Assembly (NCBI RefSeq): GCF_002858865.1
Contig: NZ_PJRR01000019.1
Location: 186,001-250,000 of the forward strand
Reading direction: 5' to 3'
DNA from: Caulobacter vibrioides
Lineage (GTDB): Bacteria; Pseudomonadota; Alphaproteobacteria; Caulobacterales; Caulobacteraceae
Length of the DNA stretch: 64,000 nucleotides
The translations under genes and the position numbers were made by a program. The notes beneath the pieces are model-generated. The model was not told where the DNA came from and did no database searches. It saw only the letters and a program-made list of their open reading frames with translations. Below, piece after piece: positions 33,162-42,391 of this stretch (the stretch's first letter is position 1; each line of letters begins with the position of its first letter).

Positions 33162-36100
33162 ATGTTCGACAAGGTCCTGATCGCCAACCGCGGCGCCATC
33201 GCCTGCCGCATCATCCGCACGCTGCGAGCGATGGGCGTCAAGTCGGTGGCGGTGTTCAGCGACGCCGACGCCGGCTCATTGCACGTGTCGATGGCCGACG
33301 AGGCCGTGCGACTGGGCCCGGCCCCAGCGGCCGAGAGCTATCTACGCGCGGACCTGGTGCTGGCCGCCGCCCAGGCGACCGGCGCCCAGGCCATCCATCC
33401 GGGCTATGGCTTCCTCAGTGAGAACGCCGCCTTCGCCCAGGCCTGCGAGGACGCCGGCGTCACTTTCATCGGCCCGAGCGCCGACAACATCCGCGCCTTC
33501 GGTCTCAAGCACACCGCCCGCGACCTGGCCCAGGCCCACGGCGTGCCCCTGGCGCCAGGCACCGACCTCCTGACCGATCCCGCCGCCGCCCTGGCGGCCG
33601 CCCAGCGCATCGGCTTCCCCGTGATCCTGAAGGCCACAGCCGGCGGCGGCGGCATCGGCATGCGGGTCTGCGAGAACGCCGAGGCGGTGGAAGAAGCCTT
33701 CGCCGCCGTCCGTCGTCTGGCGACCGGCAATTTCAGCGACGGCGGGGTCTTCCTGGAACGCTATGTCCGCAAGGCGCGTCACATCGAGGTGCAGGTATTC
33801 GGCGACGGCGCGGGTCGGGTGGCGGCGCTGGGCGAGCGCGACTGCTCCTTGCAGCGCCGCAACCAGAAGGTGGTCGAAGAGACGCCCGCTCCCGGCCTGT
33901 CTGCGGCCACGCGGACGGCGCTGCTGGACGCGGCCGTGCGTTTGGCCAAGGCGGCGAACTACCGCTCGGCCGGCACGGTGGAGTTCCTGTACGACGCCGA
34001 CCGCGACGACTTCTTCTTCCTCGAGGTCAATACCCGCCTGCAGGTCGAACACGGCGTTACCGAGCAGGTCACGGGCGTGGATTTGGTCGAATGGATGGTG
34101 CGCGGCGCAGCAGGCGACTTTTCATTCCTCGACACGCCGCCGCCGGCCCCGCGCGGCGCGGCGATCCAGGTGCGCCTCTATGCCGAGGACCCGGCCCAGG
34201 ACTATCGGCCGAGCGCAGGCGTACTGACCGAGGTCGCTTTCCCCGAGGGGGTGCGCGCCGACGGCTGGGTCGTCGACGGAACCGAGGTCAGCGCCTTCTA
34301 CGACCCGATGCTGGCCAAACTGATCGTTATTGCGGAGCACCGTCCCGCCGCCGTGGCGGCGCTGCAGGCGGCGCTGGACGCGACGCGCCTGGCGGGGATC
34401 GAGACGAATCTCGACTGGCTGCGGACGGTCGCACGCAGCCAGCCGTTCGTCAGTGGCGAAGTCTCGACCCGGGCCCTGGAGGCCATCGCCTGGACGCCGG
34501 ACACCATCCAGGTGCTGAGCGGCGGTCCGGCGACCACCGTCCAGGACTGGCCGGGCCGTCGCGGCTACTGGGACGTTGGGGTGCCGCCGTCGGGACCGAT
34601 GGACGCCCTGGCCTTCCGGCTGGGCAACCGTCTGCTGGGCAATCCCGACGACGCGGCGGGTCTTGAGATCACCGCCCTGGGCCCGATCCTGAAGTTCAAT
34701 CGACCGGCCACGCTGTGCCTGACCGGGGCGCGCTTCGACGTCCGGTTGGACGGCGTCGCGGTCGAGCCCTACACGCCGTTCGACGTGCGGCCGGGTCAGA
34801 CCCTGAAGATCGGCCGCGTGGTCGAAGCGGGCCTGCGCGGCTATCTGCTGCTGCGCGGCGGGCTGGACGTTCCCACCTATCTGGGCAGCCGCTCGACCTT
34901 CACCCTGGGCGGCTTTGGCGGCCACGCCGGCCGCAACCTGACCGCCGGCGACGTGCTGCGGCTGCTGCCCGCGCCCGAGGCCCCGCCCGGCGCTCTGGAC
35001 GAGCCCCTGCGCCCGGCCCTGACCAAGACCTGGACGATCCGGGTGCTGCCCGGTCCGCACGGCGCGCCGGACTTCTTCACCCCGGCCGACGTCGCCATGA
35101 TCGGCGGCACGGACTGGAAGGCGCACTACAACTCCAACCGCACGGGCGTGCGCCTGGTGGGCCCCAAGCCGGAATGGGCGCGGCGCGACGGTGGCGAGGC
35201 CGGCCTGCACCCGTCCAACATCCACGACAACGCCTACGCCATCGGTGCGATCGACTTCACCGGCGACATGCCGATCATCCTGGGGCCAGACGGCCCGTCC
35301 CTGGGTGGCTTCGTCTGCCCCTTCGTGATCATCGAGGCCGACCTCTGGAAAGCCGGCCAGCTGGCGCCGGGCGACACCGTGCGGTTCGCGGTCGTGGACG
35401 ATCCGACCGCCGCCGCCGCTCTGGAGGCGCAGGAAGCGCTGATCGCCCAGCTGGGCGCCGCGCCGCCGCGCCCGGCCCCGGCCTTAATCGACGTTGAGAC
35501 CAGCCCGATCCTGCGCGAGCTGCCGCAGGACGGCCACCGCCCGCGGGTGCTGTACCGCCGCCAGGGCGACCAGCACCTGCTGGTCGAGTACGGCCCGATC
35601 GTGCTGGACCTGGAGCTGCGCCTGCGCATCCACGCCCTGCTGCTGGATCTGCAGGCCCAGGCGCTGGACGGGGTCATCGACCTGACCCCGGGCATCCGCT
35701 CGCTGCAGGTCCATTATGACAGCCGCCGCCTCAGCCAGGCCCGGCTGCTGGACATCCTGGTCGCCGCCGAGGACCGGCTGGGCGGACTGGACGACTTCGA
35801 GATCCCCTCGCGCGTCGTCTACCTGCCGCTGAGCTGGAAAGATCCGGCGATCTATCAGACCATCGACAAGTACATGCAGGCCGTCCGCGACGACGCGCCC
35901 TGGTGCCCGGACAACATCGAGTTCATCCGCCGGGTCAACGGCCTGGACAGCATCGACGACGTCCAGAAGATCGTCTTCGACGCCCGCTATCTGGTGATGG
36001 GGCTGGGCGACGTCTATCTGGGCGCTCCGGTGGCGACGCCGGTCGATCCGCGCCACCGCCTGGTGACCACCAAGTACAACCCCGCCCGCACCTGGACGCC

Positions 36101-36785
36101 GCCCAACGTCGTTGGCATCGGCGGGGCCTATATGTGCATCTATGGCATGGAGGGCCCTGGCGGCTATCAGCTGTTCGGCCGCACGATCCAAGTGTGGAAC
36201 ACTTGGCGCCAGACCGACGCCTTTACTGACGGCAAGCCCTGGCTGCTGCGCTTCTTCGACCAGATCCGCTTCTTCCCGGTCAGCGCTGAAGAACTGGTCG
36301 AATGGCGCCGTGACTTCCCGCTGGGCCGTCGAGCGATCCGCATCGAGGAAGAGACGTTCCGCCTGTCCGACTACCGCCGGCTGCTGGCGGAGAACGCCGA
36401 AAGCATCGCCGCCTTCCAGAGCCGTCGCCAAGCCGCCTTCGACGCCGAGCGCGCCGACTGGGAGGCCAAGGGTGAGTTCGCCCGCGTCGAGGCGCTATCG
36501 GGTGTCGCCGAGGTCGATGACGCCGTCGCCGCTGTGGAGGTTCCCGCCGGGGCGGATGTGGTCGAGGCTCCCCTGGGCGGCAACGTCTGGAAGGTGCTGG
36601 TCGAACCTGGTCAGGCCGTTGAGGCCGGCGCGGTGATCGCGATCATCGAGGCTATGAAGGCTGAGTGTGACGTCGCAACCCCGACGGCCGGTGTCGTCAG
36701 CGCCGTCTATGCCCAGCCGGGCCAGCCGATCGCCGCCGGCGCGCCGGTCATCGCTGTCACCCCGGTTGCGGAGGCTGCGGCATGA
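33162..36785 (+). CDS. Biotin-dependent urea/guanidine carboxylase
   Basis: A 1207-residue multidomain enzyme. The biotin carboxylase domain (1 to about 450) has KATAGGGGIGMRV (ATP grasp) and LEVNTRLQVEHGVTEQVTG. A carboxyltransferase region follows with the KipA/AHS2-like part (TVQDWPGRRGYWDVGVPPSGPMDALAFRLGN), the KipI/AHS1-like part (LVEYGPIVLDLELRLRIHALL) and MEGPGGYQLFGRTIQVWNTW. The C-terminal biotinyl domain has the acceptor Lys in EAMKAE. It carboxylates urea or guanidine using ATP and bicarbonate. The two cases differ by a few active-site residues I cannot settle by eye; the DUF1989 pair favours guanidine. The stop overlaps the allophanate hydrolase start. Confidence 0.93.
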   Translation: MFDKVLIANRGAIACRIIRTLRAMGVKSVAVFSDADAGSLHVSMADEAVRLGPAPAAESYLRADLVLAAAQATGAQAIHPGYGFLSENAAFAQACEDAGVTFIGPSADNIRAFGLKHTARDLAQAHGVPLAPGTDLLTDPAAALAAAQRIGFPVILKATAGGGGIGMRVCENAEAVEEAFAAVRRLATGNFSDGGVFLERYVRKARHIEVQVFGDGAGRVAALGERDCSLQRRNQKVVEETPAPGLSAATRTALLDAAVRLAKAANYRSAGTVEFLYDADRDDFFFLEVNTRLQVEHGVTEQVTGVDLVEWMVRGAAGDFSFLDTPPPAPRGAAIQVRLYAEDPAQDYRPSAGVLTEVAFPEGVRADGWVVDGTEVSAFYDPMLAKLIVIAEHRPAAVAALQAALDATRLAGIETNLDWLRTVARSQPFVSGEVSTRALEAIAWTPDTIQVLSGGPATTVQDWPGRRGYWDVGVPPSGPMDALAFRLGNRLLGNPDDAAGLEITALGPILKFNRPATLCLTGARFDVRLDGVAVEPYTPFDVRPGQTLKIGRVVEAGLRGYLLLRGGLDVPTYLGSRSTFTLGGFGGHAGRNLTAGDVLRLLPAPEAPPGALDEPLRPALTKTWTIRVLPGPHGAPDFFTPADVAMIGGTDWKAHYNSNRTGVRLVGPKPEWARRDGGEAGLHPSNIHDNAYAIGAIDFTGDMPIILGPDGPSLGGFVCPFVIIEADLWKAGQLAPGDTVRFAVVDDPTAAAALEAQEALIAQLGAAPPRPAPALIDVETSPILRELPQDGHRPRVLYRRQGDQHLLVEYGPIVLDLELRLRIHALLLDLQAQALDGVIDLTPGIRSLQVHYDSRRLSQARLLDILVAAEDRLGGLDDFEIPSRVVYLPLSWKDPAIYQTIDKYMQAVRDDAPWCPDNIEFIRRVNGLDSIDDVQKIVFDARYLVMGLGDVYLGAPVATPVDPRHRLVTTKYNPARTWTPPNVVGIGGAYMCIYGMEGPGGYQLFGRTIQVWNTWRQTDAFTDGKPWLLRFFDQIRFFPVSAEELVEWRRDFPLGRRAIRIEEETFRLSDYRRLLAENAESIAAFQSRRQAAFDAERADWEAKGEFARVEALSGVAEVDDAVAAVEVPAGADVVEAPLGGNVWKVLVEPGQAVEAGAVIAIIEAMKAECDVATPTAGVVSAVYAQPGQPIAAGAPVIAVTPVAEAAA

Positions 36786-38566
36786 ACGCCCCGCGCTTCC
36801 TCGTCGGCGAGATCGCCGCCGGCGTAAACGCCGGCGGCTCGGCGGAGTCCGTCGCCCGCTCGGCCCTGGCTGCGATCGAGGCTTACGACGCGATCCAGCC
36901 GCAGGTCTGGACCTTGCGGCTGCCCGAGGCCGCCGTTCTGGCCCAGGCCCGCGCCGTCGACGCTCGCATCGCCGCCGGCGAGACGCTTCCCCTGGCCGGG
37001 GTCCCGTTTGCGGTGAAGGACAATATCGACGTCGCGGACCTGGCCACGACAGCCGCCTGCCCAGCCTTCGCCTACACGGCCGGGCGCTCGGCGACCGTGG
37101 TCGAGCAGCTGCTGGCCGCCGGGGCGGTGCTGGTCGGCAAGACCAATCTCGACCAGTTCGCAACGGGCCTCGTCGGGACGCGCAGCCCCTACGGTGCGCC
37201 GCGCTGCGTTTTCAACCAGGCCTTCGTGAGCGGCGGCTCCAGCTCGGGCTCGGCCGTAGCCGTGGCGGCCGGGCTGGTCGCCTTCGCGCTGGGCACCGAC
37301 ACCGCCGGGTCCGGCCGGGTGCCGGCCGCCTTCAATCATCTGGTCGGCCTGAAGCCCAGCAAGGGCCGATGGAGCACGCGCGGCCTCGTGCCCGCTTGCC
37401 GCTCGCTGGACTGCATCAGCGTGTTCGCCGCCGATCTGGACGGGGCGGGACGGGTCGATGCGGTCCTGGCCGCCTTCGACCCCGAGGACCCCTACTCGCG
37501 CCCCGCGCCCCAGCCGGAACCGGCCCTGACCCTGGCGGGGCTGCGGGTGGCGATTCCCCGGCCCGAGCAGCGGATCTTCTTCGGCGACGGCGAGTCCGAG
37601 GCGCTGTACGCCTCTGCCGTCTCGCGCCTGCAGGCGGCCGGCGCAGTCGCCGTCGAGGTCGACATAGCCCCGCTGCTGGATGCGGCCAAGCTGCTCTACA
37701 GCGGCCCCTGGGTGGCCGAGCGCACCGCCGCCGTCGAGCCGCTGCTGCGCGCCGCGCCCAGCGCCATCGAGCCGACCGTGCGGGCCATCGTCCAGGGCGG
37801 CCTGGCCGTGACCGGAGTCGAGACCTTCCGCGGTCTCTATGCGCTGGAGGCCTATCGCCGGGCGGCCGAGGCCGTATGGGCCGCCGCCGACGCGCTGTTC
37901 CTGCCCACGACGCCGACCATCTACACGGTCAAGGCGCTGAAGGCGGAACCCCTGGCTCTGAACGCCAATCTGGGCCTCTACACCAATTTCGTGAACCTGC
38001 TGGACCTGTCGGCCCTGGCGGTTCCGGCAGGGTTCCGCGCCGACGGCACGGGCTTTGGGGTCACCTTCATCGGCCCCGCTTTCGCCGACCGCGCCCTTCT
38101 GGACCTCGCCGCCGTCTATCTGGAGACCTTCCCCATGGCCGAGACCCCGCCGCTGGACCTGACGCCCCACAAGCCCGGCGTGAAGCTGGCCGTGGTCGGG
38201 GCGCATCTGTCAGGCATGCCTCTGCACTGGCAACTGACCTCGCGCGAAGCTCGGCTGGTCGCAGCGACGCGCACAGCTCCGGCTTACAAGCTCTACGCCA
38301 TGGCCGAGAGCACCCCGCCCAAGCCGGCGCTCGTCCATGTCGGCGACGGCGGGGCGTCGATCCTGGTCGAAGTCTACGAACTGGACGTCGCGGCGTTCGG
38401 GGCCTTCACCGCTGAGGTCCCCGCCCCACTGGCGATCGGTACGGTGACCCTGGAGGACGGAACCAGCGTCAAGGGTTTCGTCGCCGAGCCCCGCGCCCTG
38501 AACGGCGCGAGCGACATCACCGTCCTGGGCGGCTGGCCGGCCTATATCGCCTCGCTGCAGGGGTGA
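36782..38566 (+). CDS. atzF: Allophanate hydrolase
   Basis: A 594-residue amidase-signature enzyme with the catalytic Lys in VKDNIDV (about residue 80) and the Ser-rich loop SGGSSSGSAVAVAAG holding cis-Ser and the nucleophile Ser (in GTDTAGSGRVPAA). The C-terminal domain (about 460-594: LAVVGAHLSGMPLHWQL ... GTSVKGFVAEP) is the accessory domain of AtzF/DUR1-type enzymes, which finish conversion of allophanate to ammonia and CO2. The start overlaps the carboxylase stop (ATGA). It is the last gene of the operon and converges with the ABC transporter genes. Confidence 0.93.
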   Translation: MNAPRFLVGEIAAGVNAGGSAESVARSALAAIEAYDAIQPQVWTLRLPEAAVLAQARAVDARIAAGETLPLAGVPFAVKDNIDVADLATTAACPAFAYTAGRSATVVEQLLAAGAVLVGKTNLDQFATGLVGTRSPYGAPRCVFNQAFVSGGSSSGSAVAVAAGLVAFALGTDTAGSGRVPAAFNHLVGLKPSKGRWSTRGLVPACRSLDCISVFAADLDGAGRVDAVLAAFDPEDPYSRPAPQPEPALTLAGLRVAIPRPEQRIFFGDGESEALYASAVSRLQAAGAVAVEVDIAPLLDAAKLLYSGPWVAERTAAVEPLLRAAPSAIEPTVRAIVQGGLAVTGVETFRGLYALEAYRRAAEAVWAAADALFLPTTPTIYTVKALKAEPLALNANLGLYTNFVNLLDLSALAVPAGFRADGTGFGVTFIGPAFADRALLDLAAVYLETFPMAETPPLDLTPHKPGVKLAVVGAHLSGMPLHWQLTSREARLVAATRTAPAYKLYAMAESTPPKPALVHVGDGGASILVEVYELDVAAFGAFTAEVPAPLAIGTVTLEDGTSVKGFVAEPRALNGASDITVLGGWPAYIASLQG

Positions 38567-38606
38567 GTCCCCCAAGTGCGCTAGGCGTTTCTGTTGTCTT
38601 GAGGGG

Positions 38607-39368
38607 CTACTGGCCCAGACCCGCCAGCGCCTCGGGCCCGACCGCGCCGGGCTTGTCCAGCGGGAAGTCGTAGACCGCCGTCGCGCCGTAGCGATGTGGC
38701 GCGTGCGGATCACGGCGGCGCTTGTCGAAAGCCAGCACCCGGGTGCCCAGCTTGAAGGCCTCTTTGATGTCGTGGGTGACCATCATGATGGTCAGGCCGT
38801 TGTCGCGCCAAAGGCTGGTGATCAGCTCGTGCATGTCCAGCCGGACGCCCGGGTCCAGGGCGCCGAACGGTTCGTCCAGCAGCAAGATGCGCGGCTTCTT
38901 GATCAAGGCTTGGGCGATGGCCAGCCGCTGCTGCATGCCGCCCGACATCTTGGCCGGATAGAGATCACCGCTGTCGCCCAGGCCGACCGCCGCCAGCATC
39001 GCGTCGGCTTGCTCCAGGGCCGCGCGCCGCTTGGCGCCGCTGAGCTTGCCGCGCAGGGCCGAGCCAGCGCAGTCCAGGCCAAACACGACATTGTCGCGCG
39101 CCGACAAGTGCGGAAACACCGAGTACTTCTGGAACACCACGCCACGGTCCGGCCCGGGCTCGGCGCGCAGCTTCCGGCCCTCCAGGTCGATCGCACCACG
39201 GGTCGGCGCTTCTTGACCGATGACCAGCCGCAGGAAGGTGCTCTTGCCGGCCCCGGACGGACCGACAATGGAGACGAAGCTGCCCTGGGCGATCGACAAC
39301 TCGACGTTCTCGAGCACCACCTTGTCGCCGTACTCGACCCAGACGTTGCGGAAGCTGAGAAGCGCCAT
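38607..39368 (-). CDS. ABC transporter ATP-binding protein
   Basis: A 253-residue ATPase of the nitrate/sulfonate/taurine class. Walker A GPSGAGKST near residue 36, Q-loop VFQKYSVFPHLSARDNV, signature MSGGMQQRLAIAQAL, Walker B ILLLDEPFGALDP and switch His in MVTHDIKEAFKLGTRV are all present. It shares a base with the permease start upstream and is the last gene of the three-gene transporter operon. Gene context beside the carboxylase/allophanate hydrolase operon points to import of the pathway's nitrogen substrate. Confidence 0.92.
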   Translation of the reverse strand: MALLSFRNVWVEYGDKVVLENVELSIAQGSFVSIVGPSGAGKSTFLRLVIGQEAPTRGAIDLEGRKLRAEPGPDRGVVFQKYSVFPHLSARDNVVFGLDCAGSALRGKLSGAKRRAALEQADAMLAAVGLGDSGDLYPAKMSGGMQQRLAIAQALIKKPRILLLDEPFGALDPGVRLDMHELITSLWRDNGLTIMMVTHDIKEAFKLGTRVLAFDKRRRDPHAPHRYGATAVYDFPLDKPGAVGPEALAGLGQ

Positions 39369-40183
39369 CAGCGGCCCCTTTCCGGATAGGCCCAGGGATA
39401 GGCGCGGCGGCTGATCAGCCGCAGAGTGACGTCCATGATCACCGCCAGCAGCGAGATCCAGGCGACGTACGGCAGGATGAGGTCCATCGACAGGTAGCGA
39501 CGGACCAGGAAGATCCGGTAGCCAAGTCCCACATCGGCGGCGATGGCCTCAGCCGAGATCAGATAGACCCAGGCCGGACACAGCGACAGCCGCAGCGAGT
39601 CGATAAGACGCGGCATCGCCTGCGGCAGGGCCACCCGCAGGGCCAGCTGCCACGTGCTGGAGCCCAGAGTCTGGGCCTTGACCAACTGCTCCTCGGGAAT
39701 GGCGGCGACGTGGGCGGCCAGATCGCGGACCATCACCGGCGCCACGCCGAACACGATCAGCGCGATCTTGGCGGTTTCGCCCAGGCCGAAGACGATGAAC
39801 AAGATCGGCAGCACTGCGATCGGCGGGATGACCGCGATCCCGGCGACCAGCGGGCCGAACTTGGCGCGCAACAGTGGAAGCAGACCAAGGCTCAGGCCCA
39901 GCAGCAGGCTGACGGCGGTGGCGATCGCCAGGGCAAGGCCCATGCGCTCCAGGCTGGCAAGCGTGTCGACCAAGAGCGGCGCGTGGCCGGTCAGCGGATC
40001 GACCCTCGCCATCAGCTGTACCGCCTCGGCCATCGCCTCGGGGGTCGGCAGCAGCTTGTCGCGCGGGTTCTCGGCGTGACGGGCCTGGGAGGCCATCAGG
40101 TAGAGCAACCCCACCGCCAGCAGGGGCACGGCGCCGAGCATGACGGCGAGACCGCCGCGCGGCCTGATGTTCAAAAGACGCAT
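39368..40183 (-). CDS. ABC transporter permease
   Basis: A 271-residue inner-membrane permease with about six hydrophobic segments and the EAA-type loop (VAAIPEEQLVKAQTLGSSTWQLALRVALPQAMPRLIDSL) that docks on the ATPase. It belongs to the nitrate/taurine permease type of the BPD superfamily. It lies 55 bp downstream of the substrate-binding protein gene and directly abuts the ATPase gene. Confidence 0.9.
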   Translation of the reverse strand: MRLLNIRPRGGLAVMLGAVPLLAVGLLYLMASQARHAENPRDKLLPTPEAMAEAVQLMARVDPLTGHAPLLVDTLASLERMGLALAIATAVSLLLGLSLGLLPLLRAKFGPLVAGIAVIPPIAVLPILFIVFGLGETAKIALIVFGVAPVMVRDLAAHVAAIPEEQLVKAQTLGSSTWQLALRVALPQAMPRLIDSLRLSLCPAWVYLISAEAIAADVGLGYRIFLVRRYLSMDLILPYVAWISLLAVIMDVTLRLISRRAYPWAYPERGR

Positions 40184-40238
40184 GGTCTCTGTCCGGGCCA
40201 GGGGCGGCGGGGCGCGCGCCGCCGCCCTGCTTCGAGAT

Positions 40239-41348
40239 CTACAGCTTGCCGTCGGCGGCCATCTGCACGTAGGCGGGATCGAACCGCAGCTTCACGTTGT
40301 TCGGGTCGCCCAGGACCTTGCCGCCTGGGAAGCTGATGCCGATGTCGTCCACTGACTTCGCGCTCTGGCCGAACAGGCCCATGCTGAAGCTGAATTTGCG
40401 CACCCGGTCGTTGGCCGTGATGAGGTCAGGGCTGACCGTCGCCGCCAGGGCGGCCTTGGGGTCGGCGTAGAGATAGGTTGTCTTCAGCTGGGCCTCGAAG
40501 CCCGCCAGGTCCGAGCCCGACAGCTTGGCCATCTGTTCACGCGCGGCCTTGCCCTCTGGGGTCTGAGCGACCGTCAATGCCAGAGTCTCATACCAGATGC
40601 CGGTGAGCGCCTTGCCCAGGTTCGGATTGGCCTTCAGCGCCTCGGTGCTCACCATCAGGCCGTCGAGAATCTCGCCGGGGATCATCGCGCTGTTGAACAC
40701 TTCCTTGGCTCCCGGAGCCTTCTTCACTTCCGACAGTTGCGGATTCCAGGTGACCAGGGCCTTGGTCTCAGTCGCGCCGAAAGCGGCCACGATGTCGGCG
40801 TCCGAGGTGTTGACCGTCTTGACGTCGCTCATCTTCAGACCGGCCTTTTCGAGGGCGCGGGCCAGCAGGTAGTGCGACACCGACAGCTCGACCAGATTGA
40901 CCGGGCGGCCCTTCACATCCGCCAGGGTGGCGCCGTTCTTCAGCACCAGGCCATCATTGCCGTTCGAGTAGTCGCCGATCATCAGGACGGTGGTGTCCTT
41001 GCCGGCGGCGGCCGGTACGGTCAGGGCGTCCATGTTGGTGGCGGTGACGCCGTCCAGCTTGCCGGCCGAAAACTGGTTCAGCGACTCTACGTAGTCGTTG
41101 ATCTGCACCAGTTCGATCTTCACGTCGTACTTGTCGGCCCACTTCTTCACGATACCGGCCTGCTGCGCATAGGCCCACGGCATCCAACCGGCATAGATGG
41201 TCCAACCAATCCTGTACTCAGTTTTGGCGGCAGGCGCGGCCGCTGCAGGATCGGCTTTATCGGCGGCCTTCGGACCGCACGAGGCCAGCGCCAGCACCGA
41301 GACGGCCAGGGCGGCCATGAAACGCTTGCGGGTGAACTGAATGCTCAT
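40239..41348 (-). CDS. ABC transporter substrate-binding lipoprotein, urea/guanidine-locus type
   Basis: A 369-residue periplasmic-binding protein with a lipoprotein signal (VSVLALASC, Cys about residue 24) and an Ala/Pro linker. The body begins YRIGWTIYAGWMPWAYAQQAGIVKKWADKYDVKIELVQINDYVESLNQFSAGKLDGVTATNMDAL, as in nitrate/sulfonate-type binding proteins and the putative urea ABC binding proteins found beside urea carboxylase. Trp/Tyr/Asp residues near the mouth would suit a small cation such as guanidinium, but that is inference. Operator copy 2 lies 41 bp upstream. Confidence 0.9.
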   Translation of the reverse strand: MSIQFTRKRFMAALAVSVLALASCGPKAADKADPAAAAPAAKTEYRIGWTIYAGWMPWAYAQQAGIVKKWADKYDVKIELVQINDYVESLNQFSAGKLDGVTATNMDALTVPAAAGKDTTVLMIGDYSNGNDGLVLKNGATLADVKGRPVNLVELSVSHYLLARALEKAGLKMSDVKTVNTSDADIVAAFGATETKALVTWNPQLSEVKKAPGAKEVFNSAMIPGEILDGLMVSTEALKANPNLGKALTGIWYETLALTVAQTPEGKAAREQMAKLSGSDLAGFEAQLKTTYLYADPKAALAATVSPDLITANDRVRKFSFSMGLFGQSAKSVDDIGISFPGGKVLGDPNNVKLRFDPAYVQMAADGKL

Positions 41349-41388
41349 CAGCGGCTCCCTCCGAATTCGCTGAAGAGAGCGTTTTGCA

Positions 41389-41414
41389 TATTACGAAGTA
41401 TCGCAATCGTAATA
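41389..41414. promoter_or_regulatory. Operator TATTACGA-N10-TCGTAATA, copy 2
   Basis: Same two 8-bp half-sites and same 10-bp spacer as 31154-31179, 41 bp upstream of the binding-protein start. Spacer sequences differ (AGTATCGCAA here), so only the symmetric part is conserved, as expected of a protein-binding site. Confidence 0.85.
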
Positions 41415-41824
41415 CTGGCGGAGCGCCAGTCGGCGGCGTTGATCTCGGCCCCTATGCCAAAAAAGCAGGCCGCTCCCGAATAGAGGCGCCGCATTGCGCG
41501 CCGTTCCCAACCCCCGATCACCCCCGAGCGATGGCGCACGGTTGCCGCGCAGACCGGGTAGCCTAACCGTCAGGCCAAGAGGCGGAGCGCATCAACATGC
41601 TGTCCAGACTGATGGCGAGCGTCTGGTCTATTCTCCGCGAAGGCCTTGCCGCGCGCGGCGGTCGCTACTGGCCGAGCTGAGAAGACCATTCGTCACTCTA
41701 CGTTGTGTAGTTGTCTCCATGATCCGCATTTGGATGAGCTGCGGAGAGCGAGTAAAGCTTAGAAGCCGTCCGCCAGCGTGTGGCGCATGACCGGAAATGA
41801 GCGTGATGGGTCCGCGTAACAGGT
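41415..41824. other. Gene-poor stretch with a hairpin and a possible 27-codon ORF
   Basis: 410 bp between the transporter operon promoter and the VOC gene. A 7-bp inverted repeat with a 3-base loop (ACTGGCG/CGCCAGT, 41414-41430) directly abuts operator copy 2. A plus-strand mini-ORF at 41597-41680 (starts MLSRLMASVW, ends GGRYWPS) is preceded by GGCGGAGCG; it is too short to judge by eye. No RNA family was recognised, and I found no guanidine-riboswitch-like sequence. Confidence 0.4.
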
Positions 41825-42196
41825 TCAATCGCCTGCGGCGGTGAGGCCAATACGGTTGCCTTCGCTGTCCGAGATTTCGGCGACATAGCCACAAGGTCCA
41901 ACGTGGGTCTTCGGGTAGAGGACCGCGCCGCCCTGCGCTCCGACGCGTCTGAGCGTCGCATCGATATCGTCGACATCAAAATAGATGATCGACCCGGTAT
42001 TGGACGGAACATAAACGTCGCCCTTCGCCAGCGCGCCGCTGGCCCCAGGCAAGTCCTCCGCACGCGGGAAGAACGCCATCGCGTAGCCATCAACGGTTCG
42101 CTGATCTAAGGCCCAGCCAAATACGCTTTCATAGAACCGGACCGCTCGATCCATATCCATGACGGGAATCTCAAAATGATAGACGGGGTTCCTCAT
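41825..42196 (-). CDS. VOC-family (glyoxalase/bleomycin-resistance fold) protein
   Basis: A 123-residue vicinal-oxygen-chelate protein: VYHFEIPVMDMDRAVRFYESVFGW at the N-terminus, SIIYFDVDDIDATLRRVGAQGGAVL in the middle and VAEISDSEGNRIGL at the end, the two beta-alpha-beta modules of the fold. Candidate metal ligands are His (YHFEIP) and Glu (AEISDSEGN). ATG 42196 follows GGAGA; the frame open to 42328 adds a segment without family similarity. Family members range from dioxygenases to resistance proteins; nothing here narrows the role. Confidence 0.83.
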   Translation of the reverse strand: MRNPVYHFEIPVMDMDRAVRFYESVFGWALDQRTVDGYAMAFFPRAEDLPGASGALAKGDVYVPSNTGSIIYFDVDDIDATLRRVGAQGGAVLYPKTHVGPCGYVAEISDSEGNRIGLTAAGD

Positions 42197-42391
42197 GTCT
42201 CCAGTCCATGGCGGCAAGACAGACGCTTGAAGTCCGTGGGTCCAAGGTGGGAAAGCGTTGCGGATGATCAATACCGCGGCCGCTTTGGCAGTTCGACGGT
42301 CGCCCAATAGCAGAGCAAGTCCGCGCACACCCCCATTGCCGACTCCGGGACGTCCCGGCCAGATCGCTGTGCTGCCCGGGACGATTCTGCA

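Noticed and set aside
38567..38606. Terminator between allophanate hydrolase and the ABC ATPase
   Set aside because: Only a loose CCCC/GGGG pairing with no compact stem or U tract.
41628..41894. 88-codon minus-strand open frame overlapping the VOC gene end
   Set aside because: Overlaps a real gene in another frame, no motif and no start signal.
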